From Populus alba (Eukaryota > Streptophyta > Magnoliopsida > Malpighiales > Salicaceae): a stretch of DNA of 64,000 nt. The position numbers and the translations under genes were made by a program. Below the pieces are notes generated by a model. It was not told the origin of the DNA. It did not search any database and saw nothing but the letters and a program-made list of their open reading frames with translations. How positions within the stretch are numbered: the first letter of the stretch is position 1; every line of letters starts with the position of its first letter. Location: the NCBI RefSeq assembly GCF_005239225.2, contig NC_133289.1, forward strand, positions 3,479,501 to 3,543,500, written 5' to 3'. Positions 46,011 through 58,129 of this stretch are shown in pieces.

Positions 46011-47436
46011 AGTTTTGTATTTAAACAAACTTTGGATGGAGTTCAAATTTGATGAGGACGTTCCTTCTCTATGAGGTCAGCTTTCTAGCAGCAACTGGGG
46101 CTAGGAAAATCCTTAAATTAAGCTAAAAAAATCTTTTTTTTTTCTATATAGGTTAGGTGAGTTTGCAACTATAAAAACAACTGTATATTATTCTTAGAAC
46201 AATTTTTATAAATTACTGACTTTTCAGAATGCATCAAAAACTCTAATTTCATAAGGTCCAAGTCTAGAGACTTTGAGCTCCGAAAAGTTGCTGTCTCTCT
46301 TACTTGACAGTTCTGAGCATTCATTTGCTCAATTTTTGTGCTCTAACTGCTGTCTACTCAACATGTAATTAAGTTGTCTCTCGCTTAGCGCAGCCAGCAG
46401 TTGAAGGCATTTTCTTTGCCATGTCTCAATCATCAATGCGCATTAATTTTAAATATGAATTACACATATTTAAATGGAGAGAGAACTTGTCATTCCGGGC
46501 CAAAATACAAGCCACAAAATCATTTTTGTGCCCGCGGGTGCCTCTACTGATTCTCCCAGCTCGAGTTTCTTCATCACAGCTGCCCTGATAGAGCACATAA
46601 CATTTTTTATATATATGAATTACACATGCTGAAACAAGCAAACGCTTTGTTTCAAAATTGCTGGCTTGCAAAATGAAATATGTAGCTGCAACTCATCTAA
46701 GCATGTAACACCTCACCCACTGAAAAGATATTGTCTGCTTTGATTTACGGCCTCACATATTTGTTCTTTACAGCCACACATGACTCTAAAACATGTCCTA
46801 CTAGTCAAAATGAGAATGCTCATATAAGATCTTCCCTCAAATCCTCACCCGTTGATGTTGAATATTACAATTTACCTCTTTTAAGGAGCACGACAACCCT
46901 GTCGGCACCATTAGACAGCCAATGAGCCAGGTTCTGACTCCAAATATAACACTCCACCCTATTGATAAGATATTGTCCGCTTTGGCCCATAGATCTCACT
47001 GATTTGTTCTTGACAACGATGCATGGCTTCAAAACACATCTTACAAGTCAAGACGAGCATGCTCATATAAAACCCTTTTTTAAGTTCTCATCCGTTGATG
47101 TAAGATATTGCAAAACCTGTCTAGCTTGGACACAAAAAATAATTACTTGCTTAAAAGAAGCTATATAATACGTTATAATTTTATTGAATTTATCATAGAT
47201 ATGTACTCAACAAGGATGGAGGTTTAGAGAAAGCTCAACGGCTAATGAGAACACACTAGTGGCAAAGGAACACTCCTTCCCTTTTTCCTAATCTCGGTTT
47301 TTGTGGTATCATATAGAGATATTCGGCATGTAATCTTAGTATAATGGCAATAAACCAGCTGAATAAATGATATATATACAGAAGTCTGCGAGATGAAGAT
47401 CTCTTAAGTTCTTTACTCTTCAGTTTGCATTGCTAG
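46011..47436. other. Intergenic region before alpha-CA 1
   Basis: Contains a TRIM-like pair of repeats (46703-47115) and an orphan open segment on the minus strand near 46462-46585, discussed as a finding. Otherwise no gene is seen. The last part is presumably the alpha-CA 1 3' UTR. Confidence 0.5.
46703..47115 (-). mobile_element. Degraded TRIM-like LTR pair
   Basis: Two copies of a ~170-bp sequence (about 46703-46877 and 46945-47115) share 'aagatattgtc(c/t)gcttt', 'catgactctaaaacatgtc' and 'tcacccgttgatgtt'. Directly left of the right-hand copy is GGTTCTGACTCCA (46930-46942), a decayed complement of the initiator-tRNA primer-binding site. The element therefore points to the minus strand. 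There is no internal coding region. Confidence 0.6.
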
Positions 47437-50161
47437 CTAGGCAGAGGCCTCAATCACCCTTGGAGTGTACTCAAAAACTGCTCTTCCATCCGATGACTGA
47501 GTTGGTCTTGCATTTGCCTCATATCCCTTAAACAAAAGAGCCCAACAGAAGTTAAATCAGTAAAACTGCTTTGGTCTTGTACACAGACGAGTACGAGAGT
47601 GCCTAAAGCACCATTGTTGTTTTCTCTGAAAAAATTAGAGACATTAAACTGGAAATGCATCCTTAAACGGAACTAAAAGTACTACTTACATCATGAACAG
47701 CATCCCTTAATGCTTTGACCTGCTCCCTTGAGACTGTCCTGACCTGTTCATAGAAGAATGCATCAGAATTATCATATACATCATGCCGGTGAAGAAGGTA
47801 TATTGAAGATGAAATGGAATGTGAATGTTTTGGTAAAAGCACCTTCTTCACTATTGTCCAGATAACACCTTCGGTGCAAGGAGGACTTGTAAGGGAACCG
47901 ATATATCTGTAATACTTTCTGCTCCCAAATTTGATATCTCCAGGGTTGACTATCCCCGCATCTATCTCTTCTTCGGGGTCAACATGAGTTATATGGTGGA
48001 ACAACTGCCACAAGGGGGAAATAGTAGCGGTCAAAAAAAGAGCTTCAGATTCACAGATTAGAATCGAACTTTACGAGAAGTTCCAGGTCGATCATATTTG
48101 TAAGCAATTGAAAGGCATCACAATACCCTTGAAAGGAAGCGATCAGGTCGACCATATTCGTAAACAATTGCAGAAACAGCTACCCCTCCCTGAGAGCTAT
48201 AGTGAACTAGGTGAAGCTCCAGGTCATACCTGTTAAAAAAAGAGAAGAAAGATTTGAATAGACCTTAGATCTTTGTGGGAGAAGATTGTAGAGTGTGAAG
48301 TGGAGTAGGTGGAAGAGTTCGGATCATTAACGTGAGATCAAATAAACCTTCAAAATCTCAATAATAAAGAAGGCAAACAAACAAACCTTGAACCATTGAA
48401 TGTGTGCTCTGAGGGTGAATGCCAATGGCATTGCTTCAGCTGGTAACTAGTATTATTGATCGTGATTTTTCCTGCATCTCCTTTCCAAATCACCTAGTAA
48501 GAAATTCAAATGGAGTAATAAATCTGTCACACCTATTTTCTTCCAAAGTCATTGTCGACAGGTAACAGATAACAAGCGTTTGCGATGCATACTTTTGTAG
48601 CCTGAATACTGGTCAACTACCAACAATTCAACGACGAAATTATGATCAAAATCTATATAGGGTCAACGATCTTATGCATGCTACAATGGCAGAGGTGGAT
48701 TAAAATGAATCTTGTTTTTAGAATGAGTAGCTTCTTGAGTAAATCCATGAATTATTGAAGGGAAAAGAAGTAGCTTACTGTAATGTCATGCCCCCTATTC
48801 TTCACGGCTGCCGGAGCTGCCTGGTAATCCCTACGCAGCTTTCCTAAGTTGGGAAAAACTTGCACTGCCCTCCCGTCAAGGAGATCGATAGGAGACTGCA
48901 TTTGCCCTTTACCACAAGTTTCCCAATGTGGGTTGATCTTTCCCCAATTCTTTGGCCCTTTTCCAGTTCCTTCTACATATGCAAATTCACTTTCTTTCTC
49001 TGTTGATGGAAGAAAAGAATAAATTAAATTGACTGGACTGTTTAAGAAATCATATTTATGATGAAGATAATTATTCATGATATGAAGTGGATCACTCCAC
49101 TAAGGACCAACAAGTCTTCAAGAAAAGCCTCCAAAAAATTAAAGCCAAAGGGAGGTTCTAAATTCCTTTTTTTTTTTTGGAGACATAAAGCACAGATTTG
49201 GCTCTACCTAGGACTAAAAGTTGAGTGAAAGAACATAAGAAAATGAAAAATAAATCACTTTCAGAAAAGGAAATCACGAATTGATTTAACTATTCAAACA
49301 TGTATGACAATAGTGTGTAAAAAAATCAAAACAATTCTTCATCAAGCATCGCTAACTTGTCATCCTATAATTTAAAAAATAAAATTTTAAAAACCTATAT
49401 TAAAGCTTTTTCATAACCAAAATTTTTTAATTTTTTTAAAATAAGATCCATGCAAAATTAGAATATATATTAATAAATCAAACAATTTTAAAACTATAAT
49501 TAAAATAAAACACAGTTTCAATAATTAAAACAAAATACCGCACTGACCCTTAGACCTTTGTGGCCAACATCTTAAATAATCTCCTGGTTCTAAACCACAT
49601 GCACGAGAATTTTAAAAAATAAAACGCAAAGGTCAAGAGCACAAAATCTTCTTCATTAAAAGAGCCAGTTAACCTTGTCAGCTAGCAGGTGACCTTGCCA
49701 ATGAAAAAGAAGACAGTACTGTGATATTTCACACAATCACCCCCACACTAACAAGTAACAAACAAGCCCTTAATTAAAGAAAAAACCTTCAAAAACAAAT
49801 TTGAATCTCAAGATTGATTTTTTTATCCTCCCTGTTCTTCAAACAGAAGGATACCAATAAATTAATCTTTCAAAACCCAGCAATGTGATATTTCATCTGG
49901 GATTTCTACGATATATCAATCACTGTTAGTAGAATATCAAATATCAGAATGCAGTGTAAACAGTGAAAAAGAAGAACACAACAGCTTAAATCTATATATC
50001 AACTAGTAAGAGAGAGGGGAGAGAGAGGTCAAGAACATACCAACTTCAGACTCCGAAGCAAAGCAGATGGTGAGTGAACATGAGACTATGACGACAGAAA
50101 AAAGAAGGAGAAAGCTCGAAATGTTAATGTTGTAGACGTTGAAGTGACTTGTGCTTGCCAT
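47437..50161 (-). CDS. Alpha-carbonic anhydrase 1 of the tandem pair (secreted)
   Basis: It interconverts CO2 and bicarbonate with zinc, probably in the apoplast or secretory route. Exons are 50161-50041, 48999-48779, 48493-48387, 48229-48127, 48004-47843, 47743-47690 and 47526-47437, giving 285 aa. The first ~35 residues are a signal peptide with a hydrophobic core ([22 protein letters not shown]). The zinc ligands are His137 and His139 (CHWHSPSEH) and His156 (LELHLVH). His111 in NRGHDIT is the usual proton-shuttle position. QSPIDLLD and [13 protein letters not shown] are family signatures. The catalytic set is complete. The last acceptor is an unusual TTTAAG. Closest groups are plant alpha-CA7/nectarin-3-like proteins. 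Confidence 0.93.
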
Positions 50162-50288
50162 AATCTCTTAATTTCTTAGATGTTCAAGGGGTTAAATGCG
50201 ACAGATTGATGTAACGTTGGTGATTTTTTTTTTTTTGAAAGAACAAACAGGCCTTGCTTACAAGTGCACCTCCACGAGACGTGCTCCC

Positions 50289-50310
50289 TCATATATATAT
50301 ATATATATAC
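50289..50310 (-). promoter_or_regulatory. TATA element of alpha-CA 1 inside an (AT)n microsatellite
   Basis: An uninterrupted alternating AT run lies about 130-150 bases upstream of the ATG and is the only TATA-like sequence near the expected position. Confidence 0.4.
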
Positions 50311-51739
50311 ACACCTTTTTTTTCATGAGAATTCTGCTTTTTTTTTGTTGTGCTAATTTTTTTTCGCTGGAATCTTGATTTCTTACTCCTAGTATAATAA
50401 ATTAGTATTCTATAATTTACTTTTTTCCCCTTTAGATCGCTTCTAATTTAAGATTTGGTTATTTATAGCATGCTCATCTTTTCTGATTGTCCGTATCAAA
50501 ATTAAAAGTAATTAATGAAACTCAGCTATATAACTTATAGAATATCAATAATTATGACTTTATTATCATGATTTTTTTATTTAATTTAAATAACTTGATT
50601 TGGATTAAAAAATTAGTCAAATCTTCTTCTTTATAATTTTTAACAATCAATCAATTGATTCATTTAATTTATATTTATTAATTTTAAATCCAACAAATTA
50701 ACACTTGAAGCAAAGAATTGTCTGGACGGCTTACCACATGAAGTAAGAAATCCAACAAATCCAATAAATGGTTGCTTAGCACATGAAGTAAGAAATATTG
50801 CACTTTATTTCTTTTCTTATAATTTGATACCGTTAAATCTTGAAGTAAATATGCTTCCTTTTTAGCTTTAAAGATTTAGGTTTAATTTATTCAATACTAT
50901 ATATAAAAGTATGAATTATAAGTTGAAACATTCGAATCAATTAAAATACCCTTGATTTTTAATCAATTTAATATCTAAAATAGAAATCTTAGTAATTTTT
51001 AATATGAATTGTTTTTCTAAAGAAATTTAATACCTTTTACACTTATTATTTTCCTTTTTTTATTTAATTAATTATTAGTGGTTGTATTTTATTTTTTATA
51101 ATTAGTCATAATTGTAATATTGTTTTTCCTTCTCTTAAAAAAATCTAATACCTTTTCTGTTTTTTTTCTTTTATAATTTTATTGCGTTTTTATTCTTCTT
51201 TATTACGAATTTAAAACCTTTTTTTCATATCTTTTTTTACATGAGTAATGCTAATTTTAAATAATAGTCTTACAATTTCCTTTTCTATAACTAGCCTCAA
51301 TTTCAATACGTTTATATATATATATAAGCGTGGTACTTAAAAAAGGAACTAAATTATGCAAACTAGAGATATTTTTTATGTTTCTTTTTTTAAAAAAGCC
51401 TGGCCATGATGCAAATTAAAACATTTAACTAATTATCTTTTTTTAACCATTTATTTAACACATGCTAGAAAAATAAAAATAATACATTAGATACAAAAAC
51501 ATCCATCGTCTTCACTAATTTACAATTTTACATACATACTCTACAGTCACACATATTTACAATCACAATCTACCTATAATAAAAAAATACATTAAAGCAA
51601 ACAAAATCATAAATGAACCTTTGATCCAGAACGTTGGAAATAAATTATAGTTGCTGAGATAAAAGCAAAGGAAGTTGTTGGAATTGTTGGAAAAGTGGTG
51701 GCACGTGAGGCCACAAGCTGTCGTTTCTAGAGGCTGGAA

Positions 51740-52230
51740 ACTTGATAGACTTGAAACTCCTCTATCCCCTCTTTGATTCTCCACTAACATTGTAGCAAAT
51801 GAACACCTGTAAAGTGAGCTCTACTATGTTGAATTTTCAGTCTTTCTCTTGTTTATCAATCCAAGTTTGCCTCTTCTCCCTACTTCTGGGTATTGTTGTT
51901 GTTGCTTCTGGGAGAACCTTCGACCAGATATGAAACTACACTATCTCCTCTTTGATCTCCTACTGATGTCACAACAAATGAATACCTGTAGAGGGAGCTC
52001 TCCCACGTTGAAGTTCGACATCTGCTCATGTTTTTTAGTCCAAGTCTGCCTTTTCTCCCTACTGCTAGGTGTTACTTCTGATGCTTTTAAGAGAACCTCT
52101 GACCAGGTTTGAAATTACACTATCTCCTCTTCTATCTCCCACCAACGGTATAACAAATGGACACTTATAAAGGGAGCTCTACTACGTTGAAATTTGATGT
52201 CTGCACTCTTTATAACTGGTTTCTACTACC
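51740..52230. repeat. Three diverged direct repeats, about 177 bp apart
   Basis: 'ctatctcctctttgatct' and 'acaacaaatgaatacctgta' followed by 'gggagctct..acgttgaa' recur at about 51757, 51944 and 52120. In the last two units 'gtccaagt(c/t)tgcc(t)tt' and 'cttctccctact' also match. Copies differ at many positions, so the array is old. Confidence 0.65.
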
Positions 52231-52405
52231 CCTACTTGTAGGGGGCTGTTTTGTGGAGGTTTGAGGGTTTGTCTTGTGGCGGTTAGTTCCAATGATGGAA
52301 GACAGGGCTGATGTTAGTTGGGGGCTGTCACTAGTGGTGCCAAAAGGAAGAAATGGAGTTAAAGTGCTTAACAGTGAAGGGATTGTCATTGATAGCTCAA
52401 TGACA

Positions 52406-52672
52406 GAGCCGACTTAAGGTTAATGAGGGTTTTGGACAAAACTATAAATGAGGTCTTTTAAAATATTTAAGAGATATTTTATTATTATGTTTTATGTATG
52501 TTTGACAAGTGGAGTCTTAGACAAATTTCATTTCATACTTGGGGCACTTTGATAAGTGGAAGCAATTTTTATTTTATAAAAGCATAATTGGCAAATATAC
52601 TTTATTTTTTAAGCTTTTTGTTAAATGGAGGTCGTAGACCATTGTCCAAGTGGCTCTTAGTTTAAACTGGCT
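52406..52672. mobile_element. Possible DNA-transposon remnant
   Basis: The left end AGAGCCGACTTAAGG and the right end AACTGGCTCT are imperfect inverted repeats (AGAGCCRRYTTAA). The body lacks coding capacity. The flanking duplication is not clear. Confidence 0.3.
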
Positions 52673-53586
52673 CTACCTAGTAGAGAAGATGGTTTTTGTT
52701 GGTATGGGTTTTGTGTGTGGTTTCTTATTGAGAAAGGGAGAGTAGTGTGCTGTCTTATCCAAATCCAAGATAAAAAGGATTGTGTCAAATGTGCTCATCA
52801 ATTATATTTTAATGAATTTTTCACCACTATTTTCCCATGATGTTTATTTATTTTCAAAATAATTTTTTTATAATATTTTAATTTACTATTAAGTTATTGG
52901 GATAGTTTTAATTGTAAGTTCAAAATATTTTTCGTATCAATTATATTATAAAAAAATTATTTCTCAATGAAATCATTTTATTAAATCCAGTTAATAAAAT
53001 CCATAAATATTCATGTATTCCTTTTATGATTCTCACCAGAAGATGGAGGAAAATTTCCCTCAAATTCTTTTACAAGAGAGAACATCAAAATCTTAAACAC
53101 TAGCTCTGTACATTATTCACTCAAAAAGAAAATTTTCTTCTAATTTCATCTTTTTGTGGATATTCATATATTCCATTTTATTAACTATATTTAATAGAAT
53201 AATTTGAATGAAAACAATATTACAACTTAATTTAATGTTACAACTAATATAAAAAATATTTTAAATGTACAAATTAAACTATCCGCCGGTAAATTTAGAG
53301 TTTGTCTTAAGTTTATATACATATGGAAACAATAAAGCTGCCATCAAACCTAAGACAAACCAATTATATGTCTCAAGTCATCGATTGTAATGAATTCAAA
53401 TTTAAGCAAATATTTTTTTTACATTAACATATTTAATTATAGAAAAAGACAGCATCTGCCAAACAGATTAATTAAAAAGAACTTCCATGAATCTATATCC
53501 ACCAAACATCATCGATGGAGGAAATTATGTGTGTCGTGTGCTTCTTAAATATTTTCTCTCCCTCTTTGCCCTGTATAAATTATTCA

Positions 53587-55453
53587 TTAAAGGTTCTTTG
53601 ACGGCCTTATGAATAATTTAACTGCTCTCCCATTCAATGGCTGAACTGGCCTTGCATTTGCTTGATATCCCTGACAAAAAATGCAAGTCAACCCTTTTTC
53701 TCATGATCAAGTATCAAAACAATTTACTATAAAAAGGTTTAATAACAAGCTTTTTAGGTTTAATTTAATTTCACAAGTTCTTTAAGATTAATTACTTTAT
53801 TCGAGGAAGCTTTAAGCGTCAATTTTTGAAGCAATTTTTATCAAGTCTGTTCTGATTGGTATTGATAGGTGTGGACTTACATAATCAACAACATCTCTCA
53901 ACAGCTGCACTTGCTCCCTTGAAACAGTCTTAACCTACAAGAGATAAATAAAGATGTAAATATAAAATTAACGTAAGAAAAGACAATATATATCTTTTGC
54001 TACATCATTATTAAATTCTATGTTTGTCTGATTTTTCCCCCAGCTTTCACAGGGGTTTTTGTTCAAATAAGGATGTAGGGTGTTTTGCTGGAGTTTTTTT
54101 TTTTTTTTTTTCTCTGTGTGCTTTTCTCGGAGTCCCTATCGGTGATTTACTTGGCTTTTCATTTGTTTGCTGGAGATTAAATTAGTTATTAATAGGTATG
54201 AACTTGCATCATCAACAACAATATATCTATATATATATACAACTGCCAGAAATGACAAAAGGGATAAGAAAAAAAACCTTCTTGACTACTGTCCATATAA
54301 CACCTTCACTGCATGGAGGAACTGAGAGAGAACCAATATATCTGTACAACTTTCTGCTCCCAAACACCATGTTGTTTGGACTAAAAATTCCCAGACTCTT
54401 CTCTTGCTTTGTGACCGATTTTATATAGGGGAACAGCTGCCAGAAATGAGAGAGGGATATGAAAAAAAACGAAAATAAATAATTAGAAGAAAAAAAACAA
54501 ATGTTGTCTTCTATCTACTTCCAATTACAAATAACTAAGTACTGCAAAACAAGAAGAGAAAATAATAAATTAAAGAAATACATGTGTGTAGCAATAACAA
54601 AAACCTTTGAAAGGAAGGGATCGGGTTTGCCATACTTGTAAAGTACTCCAACAACAGCCGTCTCTCCAAGAGAATTCACATGAACTATGTGAAGCTCCAT
54701 GTCATATCTATTTTAAAATTTGGGCAAAAAATAATTAAAATGCCAAATTGATCGAAATAAGAATAATCAAAATCCCAGTTCCCAGATGATGAGAGAAGGC
54801 AAAAAGCACGTACTTTTTGAAATTGAAAGTATGTTCAGAAGGTACATGCCAATGAGAGCCTTGCAGATTGTAATCAGTCCCATTAATGCTAATTTTTCCA
54901 GCGTCACCTTTCCATGACACCTTATAAATTGAACGTAAATTTTAAGATGTAGTACCATACATAATGTTTTCAAGAAAAAAAAAGAACAAGCTAGGTACAT
55001 ATATAGCTTCCTACGTACCAAAATGTCACGTCCCCTGCTAATTATAGTAGCATTTGCTGGTTTATAATCTCTTCGTAGTTGATCCTCTTGCCCATAGAGA
55101 ACTTTCACATTTTGGTCAAGAAGATCAATCGGAGATTGCGATTTTCCATCTCCACAAGCTTTCCATTTCGGGTCAAGCTGGCCCCATTTCGAGGATCCTC
55201 GACCAGTTGCTTCAATATAACTGAATGAAGTTGTATCGTTTGTGGCTGCATTAATATTTAGAAAATATCATTAATAATGATAATTATATAGAGTTGCATC
55301 TAATATTTGATGGAGGAAGAACTTGACCACACCAACTTCAAGTTCAAAAGCAACGAATATTGTGATGGAAAAAGAATGGAATGAGAGAATGAGTGAAACA
55401 AGAACCGAAAAGCTCAAGTTAAGGTTGGTGTAGACTTTGGAGTAGGCACTCAT
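53587..55453 (-). CDS. Alpha-carbonic anhydrase 2 of the tandem pair
   Basis: Exons are 55453-55333, 55245-55019, 54920-54814, 54707-54605, 54436-54278, 53934-53881 and 53670-53587, giving 284 aa. Exon sizes nearly equal those of the first copy (121, 227, 107, 103, 159, 54, 84), proving common descent. It has a signal peptide (LSFSVLVSLILSFHSFSITIFVAF). The zinc ligands are intact: His139, His141 (SHWHVPSEH) and His158 (MELHIVH). At the proton-shuttle position it has Arg113 (SRGRDIL) instead of His, which in alpha-CAs usually slows proton transfer. It is therefore probably a slower enzyme or has another role. A second candidate first exon lies upstream. Confidence 0.9.
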
Positions 55454-55534
55454 GATGCTCGATTTCTTCTTCAATGTTTTTGGCTAGTTTTGCGTCTTGT
55501 TGAGGGAGTGGTTAATGATTGTGATAATCCAGTT

Positions 55535-55543
55535 GAATTATAC
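55535..55543 (-). promoter_or_regulatory. TATA-like element of alpha-CA 2 proximal promoter
   Basis: Minus-strand TGTATAATT lies about 85 bases before the ATG at 55453. The spacing fits a proximal promoter. Confidence 0.4.
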
Positions 55544-55753
55544 AGGGAAAGCTTTCGAAATATACAGTAGCATATTCGACAGCGACGGTGACAACAAGAG
55601 ATAGAAATTAATGTAAGGATATATATATTATCTAGCTCCGGCCATATATCTGTGCTTCAATATTTCAGCAACAGCTTCATACACAGAGCATAAAATAATT
55701 TGCGGCGCCTAGCTAGTGCATATTATATAGAAAGAGAGGGAGGGAGACCATAC

Positions 55754-55877
55754 CAGGTTCAAAGCCGATCAATTCACGTCCAGAAGCTGCAGCTAAGACC
55801 GTGAAACTAGAACACAATATCAAGAAAATAAGAGATACAAGAAAGAAGAAGACTTTGTAGCAGCAGCAGGTAGTCAT
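55754..55877 (-). CDS. Alternative (distal) first exon of alpha-CA 2
   Basis: ATG 55877 opens MTTCCCYKVFFFLVSLIF.. followed by a hydrophobic core and AAASGRELIGFEPG, a good signal peptide. The exon ends CCTG|GTATGG in phase 1, the same phase as the exon at 55453-55333. It could splice straight to exon 2 at 55245. A minus-strand TATATAAA lies at about 55919-55926, some 45 bases upstream. So it may be a second promoter and leader for the same enzyme, or the leftover first exon of a lost copy. Confidence 0.6.
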
Positions 55878-55979
55878 GGTGGCTCCCTCTTGTTTTTCGA
55901 GGTGGTGAATAATATTCCTCTTTATATAGAGAAAATGTGAGTGCGAAACGGTAAGATTTTGAAACATTCAGAGGAACTA

Positions 55980-57485
55980 TCGCAGTCAACCGACGTGTGA
56001 ATCAACCTTATTGGCTAGAGTACGTGGTAAATGAATCGAAGCAACTACAAGACAACGTCAAAAAACAAAAATAAATAGAGAAGTTTAGGGCAGGCAAGGT
56101 GGGGGTTCTATCTGGGACTCAACAAATTTAAACAGAGGTCGTGAAGATATTGAAACGAATATTTGGGCGGAAACACGGCAAAGCACAGATTATCATATGC
56201 ATTTTGCATACGATATTATGGACATTGCAAGAGTTATCTTTAATTAGGGCTGGATAAACCAAGCAGCACCGCCGGCTCCAGCTACAGACAAATCCATTTT
56301 CGACGCAAATTGTAACTAATTGATTGAATAATAAATGATATTTTGAGTATCCAATTGGTGACAGTAGGATTTAAACCCTAGACATCACCCCCTCTCCTTC
56401 AAGAGAAGAACACCAATATTATTGAATCAATCACCCCTTGTCTTCGATTGTAAATGTTATTGTTGTTGAATGCATCAAAGCAAGAAGATGTCTACCCAAT
56501 TTTCTTAATTTGTAAATCAATTGAGCTGCTATATTCTATTCATATTATATAATTATATATAGAACTTAATGTAAAACATGGTTGTTATGTATCATTTTGA
56601 TATATTTTTTTAAATATTGATGGTGGATTTTTATGAATTATGACTTTACTTCATTTTAAATTAGATTTTCTATATATACATTAAAGACACATAAAAAGTT
56701 TAAGGTCAAAGTCATTTATTATTAGCTCCGTACCATTTTAATTAATATTTTTAAAAAAAATTAGTTTAGAAATATTTTTAAATAAAATCTTTTAAAAGAG
56801 ATTGTTAACATTCATTCGATAGACTAGACAAACAATGAGTTATAATGAATAATTCTTAATGGATTATGCTCAAGTTCAAGTTTTAGTTGATAAAAATTAA
56901 TTTTTTTACAACCTAAAATATTATTTTATAATAAACTTAAATTAGACTCGGCCTAAAGTGGAAGGTTTTAAGTTCAAAACTTACTTATAAAATCTCTTTT
57001 CTCTTAAAGTTTTAGTATTTTTTGAATATAATTTTTAACTTTTCAATTATCTATTTTATAAACGCCATGCAAAAAATTTTTATTTATTTTTCTATGTGGG
57101 TTAAAACTTCTTAAAGGATTTTGAGTTTTATTAAAACATGTCAATCAATAATTTTTTATATATCTATAATTAATTTGTTTAAAAACAATGTAATGTTTAA
57201 TATTAAAGAACATATGTTGAAAATTAATCAAGAAAGTTTTAACCTAAAAATTAAGTGAATTTCATTTTTAATTTGGTGTCAAATATGCCCATTGACCATA
57301 TTTTAATAAATTTTCTACCACTACATTCCCATGATGTTTATTTACTTTCAAAATATTTTTTTTACAAGGCTTTAATTTACTATTCAGTTATTGGGATAAT
57401 TTAAATTGTACATTCAAAATATTTTTCGTACCAATTATATTATAAAAAATATTGTTTCTCAATAATATCATTTTAGGAAATCCAG
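55980..57485. other. Intergenic region between alpha-CA 2 and the third copy
   Basis: AT-rich DNA with no supported gene. A 51-bp stretch at 56508-56558 is repeated exactly at 57938-57988. From about 57275 the sequence is a diverged copy of 52786-53000. Confidence 0.55.
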
Positions 57486-57498
57486 TTAATAAAATCGA

Positions 57499-57940
57499 GC
57501 TGAACTGGCCTTGCATTTGCTTGATATCCCTGACAAAAAATGCAAGTCAACCCTTTTTCTCATGATCAAGTATACAAAACAATTTACTATAAAAAGGTTT
57601 AATCTCACAAGTTCGTTAAGATTAATTAGTTTATTCGAGGAAGTGTGAATTAAGCATCGATTTTTAAAGCAATTTTTATGTAATAGGTGTGGACTTACAT
57701 CATCAACAACACCTCTCAGCAGTTGCACTTGCTCCCTTGAAACTGTCCTAACCCACGTGAGATAAATAGCGATAACGTGAGAAGACAGAAGAAATGGAGA
57801 CAGCAATCCGTGTTCCTAGAGAGATGGGCATGGAAACAAGAACAACCTTCTTGGCTACTGTCCATATAACACCCTCACTGCATCGAGGAACTGAAAGAGA
57901 ACCAATATATCTATACAACTTTCTGCTCCTAAACACCATT
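57499..57940 (-). pseudogene. Truncated third alpha-carbonic anhydrase
   Basis: Only the 3' part remains. It has a piece of exon 5 (57940 to about 57848: MVFRSRKLYRYIGSLSVP.CSEGVIWTVAKK), exon 6 (57751-57698: [18 protein letters not shown]) and the start of exon 7 (GYQANARPVQL), which then runs into unrelated DNA at about 57499. The zinc-binding exons are absent. A conserved Pro in the SVPPC motif is Arg. It is most like the second copy, including flanking DNA, so it came from a segmental duplication followed by deletion. Confidence 0.88.
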
Positions 57941-57999
57941 TGTAAATCAATTGAGCTGCTATATTCTATTCATATTATATAATTATATTATCCAGCTCA

Positions 58000-58000
58000 G

Positions 58001-58030
<30 letters not shown>
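58000..58030. repeat. (CA)n microsatellite
   Basis: About 13 uninterrupted CA dinucleotides followed by a short (TA)n run. Confidence 0.9.
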
Positions 58031-58039
<9 letters not shown>

Positions 58040-58129
58040 GATGTTGCAGAGTCACCATTGCTATGGCTGGTATAGATGTACAGGCCTTCCATTCAATGGA
58101 TGAAAGGGTCATTGCATATCTGAAAAAAA

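Larger units (their letters stand above)
50320..53580. other. Intergenic region between the two alpha-CA genes
   Basis: AT-rich, without a supported gene. It contains the ~177-bp repeats at 51740-52230, a possible transposon remnant at 52406-52672, and a stretch (52790-53000) copied near the third carbonic anhydrase. The 87-codon frame at 51849 is built from the repeats. Confidence 0.55.
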
